Origin: Blastopirellula sp. J2-11
GTDB taxonomy: Bacteria > Planctomycetota > Planctomycetia > Pirellulales > Pirellulaceae
Length of the DNA: 64,000 nt
Assembly (NCBI RefSeq): GCF_024584705.1
Contig: NZ_CP097384.1
Span: 744,001-808,000 of the forward strand
Direction of reading: 5' to 3'
Shown: in pieces, positions 16,559 to 24,800 of the stretch
How the letters are laid out: the number at the start of each line of letters is the position of its first letter
How positions within the stretch are numbered: the stretch's first letter is position 1
Translations under genes and position numbers: made by a program
The notes under the pieces: model-generated
Database searches by the model: none
Told to the model about the DNA's origin: nothing
What the model saw: the letters and a program-made list of their open reading frames with translations, nothing else

Positions 16559-16855
16559 TTACTTCTCCCGCAGCGCTTGAATCAGTTCCGCTTTTTTCAT
16601 CCGGCTGCGACCGTTCACGTTTTTGTCGGCCGCCAAGTTGCGCAGTTCGTCGACCGTGCGGTCTTCGAGTCGGCGGTTGGGATTGCCGGTCCCTTGGGTC
16701 GTTTTGTTGGGCGTCCGGCCTTCGCTGCGCCGTTGTTTGTTGACGGTGCGAGCGGCGATCTCTGCGGCGCGATCTGCCGATTTGCCGCGATCCAGCGCGC
16801 TTTGCTTGACGTGATCGTATTGCTGCTCGTCTTTGGCGCTTCATGCTTTGGGCAT
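16559..16855 (-). pseudogene. Rho_N/SAP-like small protein gene with in-frame TGA at codon 5
   Basis: From ATG 16855, seven bases after a good AGGAG site, the frame reads M-P-K-A-stop-S-A-K-D-E-Q-Q-Y-D-H-V, then continues open for 93 codons to TAA at 16559. The downstream frame is clearly protein-like: RAAEIAARTVNKQRRSEGRT, 'PNKTTQGTGNPNRRLEDRTV', 'DELRNLAADKNVNGRSRMKK' and AELIQALREK. This is the small 'plasmid stabilisation/Rho termination factor N-terminal' type protein seen near stress genes. There is no ATG, GTG or TTG soon after the TGA (16841-16843), so it is either a fresh pseudogene, a sequencing error, or read through. Confidence 0.75.
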
Positions 16856-16870
16856 GTTCGTTCTCCTGCT

Positions 16871-17092
16871 TTATCTTTGCGGAGCAGCCGCCGGCGGACA
16901 TTCGCTTGAGCCTGCGGCTCGAGCCGGCTTGCCTGCTTCAAATCGATTGCAGCCGCCGTTGCCGGCGATCCGCAGTTGAAATGGTTGGATCAATTCATCA
17001 ATGCAATAGCCGATCGTGTGGTCATGAACGGATGCGTCCGGCTCGATCTGCCACCACTTACATGCTTTGCAGGGGCCCCAATTTTCGGACAT
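16871..17092 (-). CDS. Small cysteine-rich hypothetical protein
   Basis: A 73-residue protein with an AGGAG site before its ATG. It starts SENWGPCKACKWWQIEPDA, giving a CxxC followed by two tryptophans, and has further cysteines at about positions 30, 48 and 65 (YCIDE, GGCNRF). The pattern suggests a metal or iron-sulphur site. The second half is Pro/Ala-rich. Its gene lies two bases after the DUF892 gene and 15 bases before the Rho_N-like gene, so all three form an operon. Function unknown. Confidence 0.7.
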   Translation of the reverse strand: MSENWGPCKACKWWQIEPDASVHDHTIGYCIDELIQPFQLRIAGNGGCNRFEAGKPARAAGSSECPPAAAPQR

Positions 17093-17094
17093 GG

Positions 17095-17598
17095 CTACTC
17101 TCCTTTCGCCGTGGTTGCCAGGAAGTTAACGCTTCGCTCGGCTAGTCGAGTAAGCAATTGATTCGCATGACCTTCTTCATTGAGAGTCAATTGCAAGATA
17201 TCCGCCGAGTCGTGATCGCCTAGTTGATCCGCGAATGCGCGAGCCGTCCCGTAGCCTGCCATCTCGTAATGTTCGACGCGTTGAGCGGCTGCGATGAGCG
17301 CCGCGTCCAAGACTTTGGGTTCGATATCGCTTTTCAGCAATTCCGAACCTTCTTCGATCAGCCCAGCCATGGCGGCGCATTTGTGTCCGCCTGGTTCAAA
17401 ATCGAGCTTCTTAAAGATTTTCTCAAGCCGGCCCACGTGCGTTTTCGTTTCGGACAAGTGATCTCGAAACGCTTTCTTCAGTTCTGCATGGCTCGCCGCC
17501 GCTTCCATCTTGGGCAACGCTTCCAGCAGTTGATTTTCAGCGCTATAGAGATCTTTCAGCTCTTGAACATAGAGCTTTTGAAGTGAGTCGAGTTTCAC
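17095..17598 (-). CDS. DUF892 (YciE/YciF) ferritin-like protein
   Basis: A 167-residue four-helix protein of the DUF892 family. The start 'SLQKLYVQELKDLYSAENQL' and later ETKTHVGRLEKIF and QRVEHYEMAGYGTARAFA carry the Glu/His residues that would bind a di-iron site (ExxH patterns). YciE/YciF are stress-induced in enterobacteria; iron or peroxide handling is suspected. It heads a tight operon with the cysteine-rich and Rho_N-like genes. Confidence 0.9.
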   Translation of the reverse strand: MKLDSLQKLYVQELKDLYSAENQLLEALPKMEAAASHAELKKAFRDHLSETKTHVGRLEKIFKKLDFEPGGHKCAAMAGLIEEGSELLKSDIEPKVLDAALIAAAQRVEHYEMAGYGTARAFADQLGDHDSADILQLTLNEEGHANQLLTRLAERSVNFLATTAKGE

Positions 17599-17871
17599 GG
17601 TTCAAGCCTTCGGGAATTTGTAGAGAACAATCAGACGCGAGATCTGAAAAGTGCATGTTCTGTGCCAGCGGCTGGCGACGCAGAAAATTTTCGTTTCGGC
17701 TTTCTTCCGACAATGAAGTAACCGGTGGTGGTGAAATAACTTCCTCTCTCTATTGCTTCTAAACTTTGCTTCGATGAGTCAATACAAGCGTGGTTGGCTG
17801 CTAATCCAGAAGTGGATCGCCAGCGAACGGAGTGAACGAGGCTCGTTCAGCTTGTCGTGTCAAATAAAAAT
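17599..17871. other. Intergenic region, no gene seen
   Basis: Upstream region of the DUF892 operon. I see no supported open frame and no strong inverted repeat before the terminator at 17872. Confidence 0.4.
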
Positions 17872-17896
17872 AGGCGAGCCCGAACTGGGCTCGCCT
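17872..17896 (-). terminator. Rho-independent terminator of the small lipoprotein gene
   Basis: AGGCGAGCCC-gaact-GGGCTCGCCT is a perfect 10-bp stem followed on the minus strand by ATTTTTATTTG. Confidence 0.9.
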
Positions 17897-17939
17897 GATC
17901 TATTTAAAACGAGTCTCGACAGCAGTGTTGACTGCTCTT

Positions 17940-18131
17940 TTATCGATCTCGGTTAACCTCAACGTCGACATCGCCGGTCTCTTTGTCGCGTTCGACTTCG
18001 ACTTCGCCGCGTGGTCCTTCGATGTCGAGAATTTTTTCCTTTTGATCGCAGCCGCTGGTCAGCGCCGTCGCTCCTAGCAATAGCGTGCAGCCCACGAGAG
18101 TCGGAGTCAGTAATTTCCAAGTTGCATTCAT
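17940..18131 (-). CDS. Small lipoprotein
   Basis: A 63-residue product with GGAGG upstream of the ATG. The signal peptide ends in a lipobox (TALTSGC, Cys about 28), leaving a 35-residue acidic/basic mature tail (RGEVEVERDKETGDVDVEVN) of alternating charged residues. It would be anchored in the membrane from the periplasmic side. Similar very short lipoproteins accompany DUF3309 genes in stress loci. It ends at the terminator at 17872. Confidence 0.75.
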   Translation of the reverse strand: MNATWKLLTPTLVGCTLLLGATALTSGCDQKEKILDIEGPRGEVEVERDKETGDVDVEVNRDR

Positions 18132-18168
18132 CGTCGAGTTCCTCCCAAATAGCGCAGCGGCTGCGCGG

Positions 18169-18324
18169 TTAAATACGTCCCATAAGGACGAGAATCAGCA
18201 GGATGACCACAACCAATCCTAATCCGCCGCTGGGACCATAGCCCCAGGACCGGCTGTGCGGCCAAGCCGGAACTGAGCCAAGTAGCATTAAAACTAACAC
18301 AATTAAAAGGATGGTTCCGAGCAT
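18169..18324 (-). CDS. DUF3309-type small hydrophobic protein
   Basis: A 51-residue protein translated from ATG 18324 with AGGA upstream. It starts MLGTILLIVLVLMLLGSVP, followed by a short WPHSRSWGYGPSGGLG turn, then a second hydrophobic segment (VVVILLILVLMGRI). This is the DUF3309 pattern: two membrane helices around a W-P-x-S-W-G-Y-G-P motif. These proteins occur widely in stress-associated gene clusters with unknown function. It lies 38 bases upstream of the small lipoprotein and is likely co-transcribed. Confidence 0.85.
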   Translation of the reverse strand: MLGTILLIVLVLMLLGSVPAWPHSRSWGYGPSGGLGLVVVILLILVLMGRI

Positions 18325-18370
18325 CGTACGGTTCCTGATTTATACAAGTGTGGGATCGATGGGAAAGCCA

Positions 18371-18415
18371 GGCGACGCCGCATCTTTGACGGTCTCCAAA
18401 GATGCGGTCGACGCC
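18371..18415. terminator. Strong hairpin downstream of the DUF2383-like gene
   Basis: GCCGCATCTTTG pairs with CAAAGATGCGG and the flanks GGCG/CGCC extend it. It lies just past the stop at 18428. There is no T-run, so termination is likely but unproven. Confidence 0.6.
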
Positions 18416-18427
18416 TGAGATTGTGCG

Positions 18428-18901
18428 TTACGACTTCGCTTTGAAGGCGTCGCGGAGATCGCGGATGCGATCGTGGCCTGCTTTGACCTGGGCATATTGT
18501 TTTTGCAGCACGTCGTTCATGGCGCTGCCGGCCGTTTCTTTCAGCACGTCTTCGTAGGCGGCTTTGATTTGATCTTCGCCTCGTTCCGCTTCACACAGAA
18601 TCGCGTAGGCGTCGCCTCCGCTTAGCATGCTGCGAATGTCGATCCAGGTACGATGGATCGCGGCCGCATACGAGCCGTCTTCCGCCGCTTCTTCGCCGTT
18701 CCAGACGACAAAGTCTTGCAATTCGGCCGCTAGGGTCGAGCGGTCTGCCGCCATCTCGCGGAATAGCGCCGCGACTTGCGCGTCGTCGATTTGGTCCGCC
18801 GATTCGCGGAAGCCGTCGTACGAGTCGATATTGGAGCGAATCAGCTTTTGCAGTTTCGCAACGGTCTTATCATTAAGCGTAATTTTGGTTTCCAATGACA
18901 T
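18428..18901 (-). CDS. PA2169-type four-helix-bundle protein (DUF2383)
   Basis: A 157-residue helical protein. It begins ITLNDKTVAKLQKLIRSNID and contains ADQIDDAQVAALFREMAADR, 'AAIHRTWIDIRSMLSGGD' and 'ILCEAERGEDQIKAAYEDVL', the helix pattern and acidic residues of the DUF2383/PA2169 family, which is ferritin-like in fold. A strong GAGGAG-type site precedes the ATG (TGAGGAGAACG). It is part of the run of small stress-type genes on the minus strand here. Function unknown. Confidence 0.85.
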   Translation of the reverse strand: MSLETKITLNDKTVAKLQKLIRSNIDSYDGFRESADQIDDAQVAALFREMAADRSTLAAELQDFVVWNGEEAAEDGSYAAAIHRTWIDIRSMLSGGDAYAILCEAERGEDQIKAAYEDVLKETAGSAMNDVLQKQYAQVKAGHDRIRDLRDAFKAKS

Positions 18902-19141
18902 TTTCGTTCTCCTCAGTTACAAGTGCAGTGAGTTGTCCAGGCGCCAGAACTAAAGGCAAACGCTGTGCCAGAGGAGGAAAAGAGCGAAAAGACCGAGAAT
19001 CAGGCCGTTTGCCTGGAAAAACGGCCGCAGGGGCCCTGTTTTTATGTGGTCGATAAGCCAAGCTGGTCGCCGCGCGATCGCCTGCGAGCCGCTGGGTTTT
19101 TAGAAACGATCAAATCGTGAAGATGTTTGCAGAAAGAGCGG

Positions 19142-19585
19142 CTACTCGTCGTCGTCTTCGAAATGCCACCGCTCAAATCGTCCCACGCCGACAATCACCA
19201 CCCAGGCCAAGATGGTGGCTATAGCCGCCAGATCATAGTAACCGCATCCACAGGCGATACCGCCGGACGCGGCGACCCAGACGCCTGCGGCGGTGGTAAT
19301 GCCGCGAACGCCGCCGCGCGACTCGATGATCGAACCGGCGCCAAGAAAGCCAATCCCGCCGATGATCGCTGCTAAAACGCGCGAGACGTCGATGCGTACC
19401 GCCGACAAATCGGTTGGTCCAATATCTTCCTGCAGTTGGAGTCCAGCGATCATAAAAGCCGCGGATCCAAGCGAGACCAGCATGTAGGTGCGCAGGCCGG
19501 CCGTCTTCTGGCGCTTCTCGCGTTCCCAGCCAAGCACGCCGCCGACTAGCAGAGCGGCGAATAGTTTGAGGGCAATTTCGAGCAT
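19142..19585 (-). CDS. MgtC/SapB family membrane protein
   Basis: A 147-residue protein with four membrane helices typical of MgtC: 'LFAALLVGGVLGWEREKR', GLRTYMLVSLGSAAFMIAG, 'RVLAAIIGGIGFLGAGSII' and 'RGITTAAGVWVAASGGIACG'. The WEREKR and GGIGFLGAG motifs are family signatures. MgtC proteins modulate ATP synthase and magnesium or acid stress responses. The soluble C-terminal domain of longer members is missing. The start codon lies five bases from a CTAG-bounded module B, and I see no Shine-Dalgarno site, so the original leader seems to have been displaced. Confidence 0.92.
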   Translation of the reverse strand: MLEIALKLFAALLVGGVLGWEREKRQKTAGLRTYMLVSLGSAAFMIAGLQLQEDIGPTDLSAVRIDVSRVLAAIIGGIGFLGAGSIIESRGGVRGITTAAGVWVAASGGIACGCGYYDLAAIATILAWVVIVGVGRFERWHFEDDDE

Positions 19586-19590
19586 CGTGC

Positions 19591-19764
19591 TAGTGTTCTG
19601 TCACGCGACAATTTTCAGGCGCCATGATTTTATTAGCCGTAGTGCGTTAGCACCGGTTTCTGATGGGAACTCATTTGCGAAAGACAATTGGTAACAGAAA
19701 CCGCGGCTAACGCCGTGCGGCTGATTTCGTGGAAGCCGAAAATAGCGGTTTGACAGAACACTAG
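19591..19764 (+). mobile_element. Module B, copy 1 (MITE-like) abutting mgtC
   Basis: A 174-bp element with CTAGTGTTCTGTCA at one end and TGACAGAACACTAG at the other, exact 14-bp terminal inverted repeats. Inside is the GTTAGCC hairpin (19634-19722). It fills most of the gap between cysI and mgtC. Confidence 0.85.
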
Positions 19765-19794
19765 TCTATCGCGAGCGATCGAGACTCGCCAGCG

Positions 19795-21495
19795 TTATTG
19801 GCTGACGGCCGCTTCGATCGCTTCTTTCCCTTGGCGATGGCAGAAGTCGCCAAAGCTCTCGCCTTCTTCTCGCGCCGCTTTGAAGAACGCGAAGACCTTG
19901 GCCAGTTCCGGCGTAACGTCGTCGGCCGGAACCATGTCTTTGTAGAGGAAGCTCAAGCGGTTGCCGAGCAAGCGTCCGCCCAAGAAGACGGTATATTTTT
20001 CTTTGGCGCGACCGACCAGGCCGACGTCGCTGTTGTAAGGACGAGCGCAGCCGTTGGGACAACCGGTCATGCGAACAGTGAACTCTTCGGCCGCGAGACC
20101 CAGCTTCGCAAGTTCCGCTTCCAGGCCATCGATGATGCCGGGAAGCGCTCGTTCGCTCTCGGTGATCGACAAGCCGCAGGTTGGCCAAGCAACGCAGGCC
20201 ATCGACCAGCGACGGACGTTCGAGATATCTTCGGTCAGCGGCACTTGGTGCGATTTCAGGATCTCGATCAAAGCCTCTTTGTCGGCCTCGTTGATATCGC
20301 TGAAGATAATGTCTTGATGACTGGTCAGGCGAATGCCGGGATTGAACTGGCGGCAGATCTTGCGGATCGCCGTTTTCAGCTGCATCGTTTCGTCATCTTT
20401 GATCCGGCCGTTTTCGACGTTCAAGCCGTAGAACCACTTGCCGTCTCCTTGGGCGCACCAGCCTTTGTGATCATCAAAGCCGTGCACGTCGGCCGGATGC
20501 GGCTCAGGCAGCGAACTGCCGTAGTACTCTTCGACCTTCGCTTTGAATTTTTCTAGACCCCAGTTATGGATCAGGTACTTCATGCGGGCGACCTTGCGGT
20601 CTTCGCGGTTGCCGAAGTCGCGTTGCACTTTGACGACCGCTTCGATGGCCGGGATCAATTGATCCGGCGTGACGAAGGTCAGTCGTTGCCCCAAAGCGGG
20701 GAACGTCTTGTCCGCGCTCGGCGTGCGACCTTGGCCGCCGCCGACCAAGATATTGTAGCCGAGGATCTCGCCGTTTTCGTGCACGCAGATCATGCCCAGG
20801 TCGTGCGTGTAGACGTCAATGCAGTTGTCTTCGGGCAGCGCCATCCCCATTTTGAATTTGCGCGGCAGGTACTGTTTGCCGTAAAGCGGTTCGACCACTT
20901 CACCGGTGGCGATTTTTTCCTTTTCGCCGGTTTCGGGATCTTGCAGGAAGATCTCGCGATAGGCGCCGGTCTTGGGGGCAAAATGATCGGCCAATTGCGA
21001 GGCGGTTTCCTGCATCTGGCGACGGACGCTGTCCCCAAACAGCGGAGCAGGGCAACACATCACGTTACGATTGACGTCGCCGCAAGCGCCTAGCGTTGAC
21101 AGGCCAACTTGTTTGAGCTTTTGGGCCAGCGGCTGCAGCCCTTCTTTCATCACGCCGTGATGCTGCAAGCCTTGGCGGCTGGTGATCCGGAGCGTCTCGT
21201 TCCCCAGTTCGTCACACAGATCAAGTTCGACCAGCATTTGTTCGGCGGTCAGCACGCCGGCCGGAATGCGGGTGCGGATCATGAAAATGTAGGACTTGCC
21301 CCCGCCGGCGGCTCGGTTGGCGCTCCGCATATCGCGGTCGTCTTGCTGATAGACGCCGAAGTGCTTCATCAACTGGATGCTCGATTTGCCGAAATGATCG
21401 CTGCCGTCCACAAACTCCTGGGCGATCTCACCGCGCAAGTAGTTGCTATCGCGTTTGAATTCGTCCACCGGGCTGAGGGCTTGATCAGTCGACAT
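19795..21495 (-). CDS. cysI: Assimilatory sulfite reductase, hemoprotein subunit (ferredoxin or NADPH type)
   Basis: A 566-residue siroheme enzyme that reduces sulfite to sulfide. Siroheme and [4Fe-4S] ligands are in ACVAWPTCGLSITESE and MTGCPNGCARPY. Other family motifs are 'IRTRIPAGVLTAEQ', LRITSRQGLQHHGV, 'GDVNRNVMCCPAPL', 'NILVGGGQGRTPSADKTFP' and LTSHQDIIFSDI. The Trp in place of the usual Leu in CVAxPTC is a minor variant. No flavoprotein subunit is adjacent, so a ferredoxin donor is plausible. Monocistronic. Confidence 0.95.
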   Translation of the reverse strand: MSTDQALSPVDEFKRDSNYLRGEIAQEFVDGSDHFGKSSIQLMKHFGVYQQDDRDMRSANRAAGGGKSYIFMIRTRIPAGVLTAEQMLVELDLCDELGNETLRITSRQGLQHHGVMKEGLQPLAQKLKQVGLSTLGACGDVNRNVMCCPAPLFGDSVRRQMQETASQLADHFAPKTGAYREIFLQDPETGEKEKIATGEVVEPLYGKQYLPRKFKMGMALPEDNCIDVYTHDLGMICVHENGEILGYNILVGGGQGRTPSADKTFPALGQRLTFVTPDQLIPAIEAVVKVQRDFGNREDRKVARMKYLIHNWGLEKFKAKVEEYYGSSLPEPHPADVHGFDDHKGWCAQGDGKWFYGLNVENGRIKDDETMQLKTAIRKICRQFNPGIRLTSHQDIIFSDINEADKEALIEILKSHQVPLTEDISNVRRWSMACVAWPTCGLSITESERALPGIIDGLEAELAKLGLAAEEFTVRMTGCPNGCARPYNSDVGLVGRAKEKYTVFLGGRLLGNRLSFLYKDMVPADDVTPELAKVFAFFKAAREEGESFGDFCHRQGKEAIEAAVSQ

Positions 21496-21774
21496 CGGGA
21501 TCCGTTATCGTTGGCGTGATTGGTTGGTCAGTAGATGTAGGTAGATTGCGGCGCTAGGGCCAGCAAAGGGGTAGTATATCGGTTATCGGAATCAGACGTA
21601 ACGGCGATCAGCCATTGGTTGGATGAGCGCTGGAAAATTGATTTCTGATTTTTTCAATTTCGGCTCGAAATCCGGGGGATACCCCCAATGCGAGGCGCAG
21701 CTACAATAGCGACCTCTTCTAGAGGCCGTTTTTACGGCGTTTTGAGTCTTTTTGAGGTGGTAAGGAGCTCCGGC

Positions 21775-22662
21775 ATGGCGGCGAAAATCTTGGACGGTAA
21801 AGCGATCGCCCAGCAGATCGAAGTCGAGATTCACGAGCGGACCGCCGCATTTCAGGCCAAAACGGGGCGACAGCCCGGCTTGGCGGCGGTATTGGTCGGC
21901 GATGACCCGGCCAGCCAGGTTTATGTGCGGAATAAGGAGCGTGCTTGTGCTCGCGTCGGCATTCAAAGTCACATGCATCGGTTGCCGGAGGATACGACCG
22001 CCGCAGGGCTGTTGGCGCTGATCGCTCAGCTGAACGCTGATCCGGCGGTGAGCGGGATCCTGGTTCAACTGCCGTTGCCGGCCGGAATCGATCCGACGCC
22101 GATCCTGGATGCGATTGACCCGGCCAAAGACGTCGACTGCTTCCATCCCCAGAATGTCGGGTTAGTCTCGCAAGGTCGCCCGCGGTTTCTCCCCTGTACG
22201 CCGCATGGCGTGCTGCAGATCCTGCATCGCAGCGGCATCTCCGCCGCCGGCAAACATGCTGTAATTATTGGTCGCAGCGAAATCGTCGGCAAGCCGATGG
22301 CGCTGATGCTAATGCAAAAAGACTCAACCTGCGGATCCTCGGCCGCCAATGCGACGGTCACCGTTTGTCATAGCCGTACCGCCGATATGCCGGCCATTTG
22401 CCGCACCGCCGATATCTTGATCGCCGCGATCGGCAAGCCAAAATTTGTAACCGCCGACATGGTCAAGCCGGGCGCCGCCGTGATCGATGTCGGCATCAAT
22501 CGAACCGACGACGGTTTGTGCGGGGATGTCGACTTTGACAGCGTCAAAGAAGTCGCCTCGGCGATTACGCCAGTGCCGGGAGGCGTCGGCCCGTTGACGG
22601 TCGTCATGCTAATGGAAAACACGCTTCGCGCCGCCGAGTGGCAAGCGGCGACTGGTAAATGA
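21775..22662 (+). CDS. folD: Methylenetetrahydrofolate dehydrogenase / methenyltetrahydrofolate cyclohydrolase
   Basis: The ATG at 21775 has AAGGAG seven bases upstream, giving 295 residues. FolD interconverts 5,10-methylene-THF and 10-formyl-THF with NADP+. Motifs: LAAVLVGDDPASQVYVRNK (catalytic Lys and Tyr), GILVQLPLPAGID, DPAKDVDCFHPQNVG, VIIGRSEIVGKPMALML (NADP loop) and 'ITPVPGGVGPLTVVMLM'. With metF at 3729 it supplies the folate branch of C1 metabolism. It stands alone, divergent from cysI. Confidence 0.97.
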   Translation: MAAKILDGKAIAQQIEVEIHERTAAFQAKTGRQPGLAAVLVGDDPASQVYVRNKERACARVGIQSHMHRLPEDTTAAGLLALIAQLNADPAVSGILVQLPLPAGIDPTPILDAIDPAKDVDCFHPQNVGLVSQGRPRFLPCTPHGVLQILHRSGISAAGKHAVIIGRSEIVGKPMALMLMQKDSTCGSSAANATVTVCHSRTADMPAICRTADILIAAIGKPKFVTADMVKPGAAVIDVGINRTDDGLCGDVDFDSVKEVASAITPVPGGVGPLTVVMLMENTLRAAEWQAATGK

Positions 22663-22838
22663 CGAAATGTCGAATGCAAACGAATCACGAAGTAGTTCGT
22701 GATTCGAACATTGAATCGAGACCGCATTCCCTCGCTCGCGCTCTTTGTGGTTGCGCAGTTTGAAATCGCAGGCGCCCATTCTTCTTCATAGCACGACGCG
22801 CGAGTTTTGAGGTTGCGCTATTTCGAATCTATCGAACA

Positions 22839-23013
22839 CTAGTGTTTTGTCAAACCGCTATTTTCGGCTTCCACGAAATCAGCCGCACGGCGTTAGCCGC
22901 GGTTTCTGTCACTAATTGTCTTTCGCAAATGAGTTCCCACCAGAAACCGGTGCTAACGCACTACGGCTAATAAGAACATGGCGCCCGAAAATTGTCGCGT
23001 GACGCAACACTAG
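22839..23013 (-). mobile_element. Module B, copy 2 (MITE-like)
   Basis: A 175-bp inverted copy of the element at 19591 with nearly the same internal sequence, including the hairpin at 22881-22968. Its ends are CTAGTGTTTTGTCA and TGACGCAACACTAG, so the terminal repeats have diverged slightly. Confidence 0.85.
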
Positions 23014-23102
23014 CCCGCAGCGCAAGCGAGGGAATACGGCTGGCCACTTCAATCCGGGTTAGGATCGCCAACACTATTCCCTCGCTGGCGCTGGCGGGCT
23101 AG
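23010..23102. repeat. Module C, copy 2
   Basis: A 93-bp palindromic element between two CTAG sites. The left arm (CTAGCCCGCAGCGCAAGCG) has small changes relative to the right arm (CGCTGGCGCTGGCGGGCTAG). Confidence 0.8.
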
Positions 23103-23280
23103 TGTGACAATTTGCGGTTGATTCTGGCCGTATTAAGGTCCTTTATTCGTGTTCGACCGTTCGCGAATTGCAAAAATCGCAACCTCAAAGCGCGCGAGGG
23201 GAAAATCGCTCGGCGATCCCCATACGGATCGAAGTAGCCAACCGCATTTCCCTCACTCGCGTTTCGGGCTACGAAGGCGA

Positions 23281-24708
23281 TTACTTCGCCGGGCGCGGCA
23301 GATCGGCTTTCTGTTTTAGTTGCACGCGCAGCTTCGCCAGCACTTGTTGCGACGCGGGATCTTTCGCCAGGTTCTTGTACTGCTGGGGATCGCTTTGCAT
23401 GTCGTACAGCTCTTCGGTCCCGCCGCTGTAGGCGATATAGGCGTAGCGATCGGTGCGCAGCAGTTTGCCTTTGCTGGTCATGCACAGGACATCATCGCGC
23501 ACGGCGGCGTCTGGGGAAGCAATCGCCGCCGCTTGGCTGACTCCTTGCAAGTAGTCAGGAACCGGCAACTCGCATAGCTGCGCCAAGGTCGGGTAGATAT
23601 CGATCTGGGCCGCCAGACCGTTGACGATCTTGGGTCGTTCTCCTGGGATGGCGACGATCAACGGAATGTGGGTCGACTCTTCGTGCAGGCTCATCTTTTG
23701 CCAAAAGTCATGTTCGCCCAAGTGATAACCGTGATCGGCGGTGAAGACGACGATCGTGTTTTTGTCGAGTCCCAATTGGTTCAGTTCGTCCAAGACGCGG
23801 CCGACCTGGTAGTCCATGTAGGCGACGGCGGCGTAATAGGCCGAGAGCGTGTTGCGTTGACCTTCCAGCGTCATGCCGGTCGCTTGGCTATTGCGCGAGA
23901 TGCCTGCTTGGGGAATATCATCCCAGTCACCGGCGATCTTGGGGGGCAACTCCATTTGGCCGTCTGGGTAGGGTTCAAAGAACTTCGCCGGCGCGACCAA
24001 CGGCACATGGGGGCGAACCATGCCGACCGCTAGAAAAAAGCGTTCGTCCTTGTGTTGGCGCAATAGCTCGATCGCTTTGTCGGCCGCTTGGTGATCGGCT
24101 TGTTCGGTTCCGTCGGTCGAAGCTTTCACAGCATAGAAAGCGGTGCCGAAACCAAGTCCAAAATGCTTGTCGGGATCCTTCTTCAGCTTCTCGTTAGAAT
24201 ACATCGCCGCATCGCCGGCGCTCATCCACTCCGGCGCCTGGCAATTGAATCGCTCGTCCCACGACGCTGCATGATCGTCGCCGTCGGTTCCGGCGGTGAT
24301 GTCGCCGGGGATTCTCATGTGATAGATCTTGCTGACCCGGGCCGCGTAATATCCCTGGTCGCGAAAGTGCTGCGACATGCTGGCCCGCTCACCCAGGTTC
24401 TTGGTGAACCGGGTTGATTGGCCATTGCCCATGACGCCGATCGTCGCTGCGTGCAGACCTGACATCAGCGCTGCTCGCGATGGTCCGCAAACGGGGTACT
24501 GACAATAGGCGTGCGTGAACTTCACGCCGCGCTGCGCCAACCGATCAATGTTGGGCGTTTTGCACTCGCGATGCCCGTAACAAGAGAGGGATTCGGCCGA
24601 GAGGTCATCGGAGATGATGAACAAGACATTGTATTTGCCGTCCGCGGCGATCAGCGACGAGGCGCTCAGCGTGAGGACAAGAGCGGCGAGCCAAGGGCGC
24701 AGATGCAT
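23281..24708 (-). CDS. Secreted sulfatase (iduronate-2-sulfatase-like)
   Basis: Starting at ATG 24708 (AGGA nine bases upstream) the protein has 475 residues. A signal peptide (LRPWLAALVLTLSASSLIAA) directs it to the periplasm. The sulfatase signature CGPSRAALMSG (CxPSR) contains the cysteine that is converted to formylglycine. Other sites are VLFIISDDL (metal-binding Asp pair), 'GMVRPHVPL' and VVFTADHGYHLGEHDFWQK. It should desulfate polysaccharides, a hallmark of marine planctomycetes. Its stop abuts repeat island 3; its start region abuts island 4. Confidence 0.93.
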   Translation of the reverse strand: MHLRPWLAALVLTLSASSLIAADGKYNVLFIISDDLSAESLSCYGHRECKTPNIDRLAQRGVKFTHAYCQYPVCGPSRAALMSGLHAATIGVMGNGQSTRFTKNLGERASMSQHFRDQGYYAARVSKIYHMRIPGDITAGTDGDDHAASWDERFNCQAPEWMSAGDAAMYSNEKLKKDPDKHFGLGFGTAFYAVKASTDGTEQADHQAADKAIELLRQHKDERFFLAVGMVRPHVPLVAPAKFFEPYPDGQMELPPKIAGDWDDIPQAGISRNSQATGMTLEGQRNTLSAYYAAVAYMDYQVGRVLDELNQLGLDKNTIVVFTADHGYHLGEHDFWQKMSLHEESTHIPLIVAIPGERPKIVNGLAAQIDIYPTLAQLCELPVPDYLQGVSQAAAIASPDAAVRDDVLCMTSKGKLLRTDRYAYIAYSGGTEELYDMQSDPQQYKNLAKDPASQQVLAKLRVQLKQKADLPRPAK

Positions 24709-24800
24709 GAGAAAAGTTCCTGGCGTTCGGTCCGGTGGGAATGGATCGAAGTCATTGTAATCCAACGCGAACAGCGATTCACCATTGCAACAACAAAACA

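Larger units (their letters stand above)
22740..23280. repeat. Repeat island 3 (modules E-B-C-F-E-C')
   Basis: Module E (22754-22842), module B (22839-23013), module C (23010-23102), module F (23099 to about 23170), inverted E core (23173-23187) and a degenerate C half up to about 23275, ending only a few bases before the sulfatase stop codon. Neighbouring modules share CTAG at 22839, 23010 and 23099. No gene lies between 22663 and 23280. Confidence 0.85.

Noticed and set aside
18873-19061. Possible short membrane-protein end (FFQANGLILGLFALFLLWH) on the minus strand
   Set aside because: The hydrophobic frame has no start codon and no ribosome-binding site, so I cannot support a gene between the DUF2383-like gene and mgtC.
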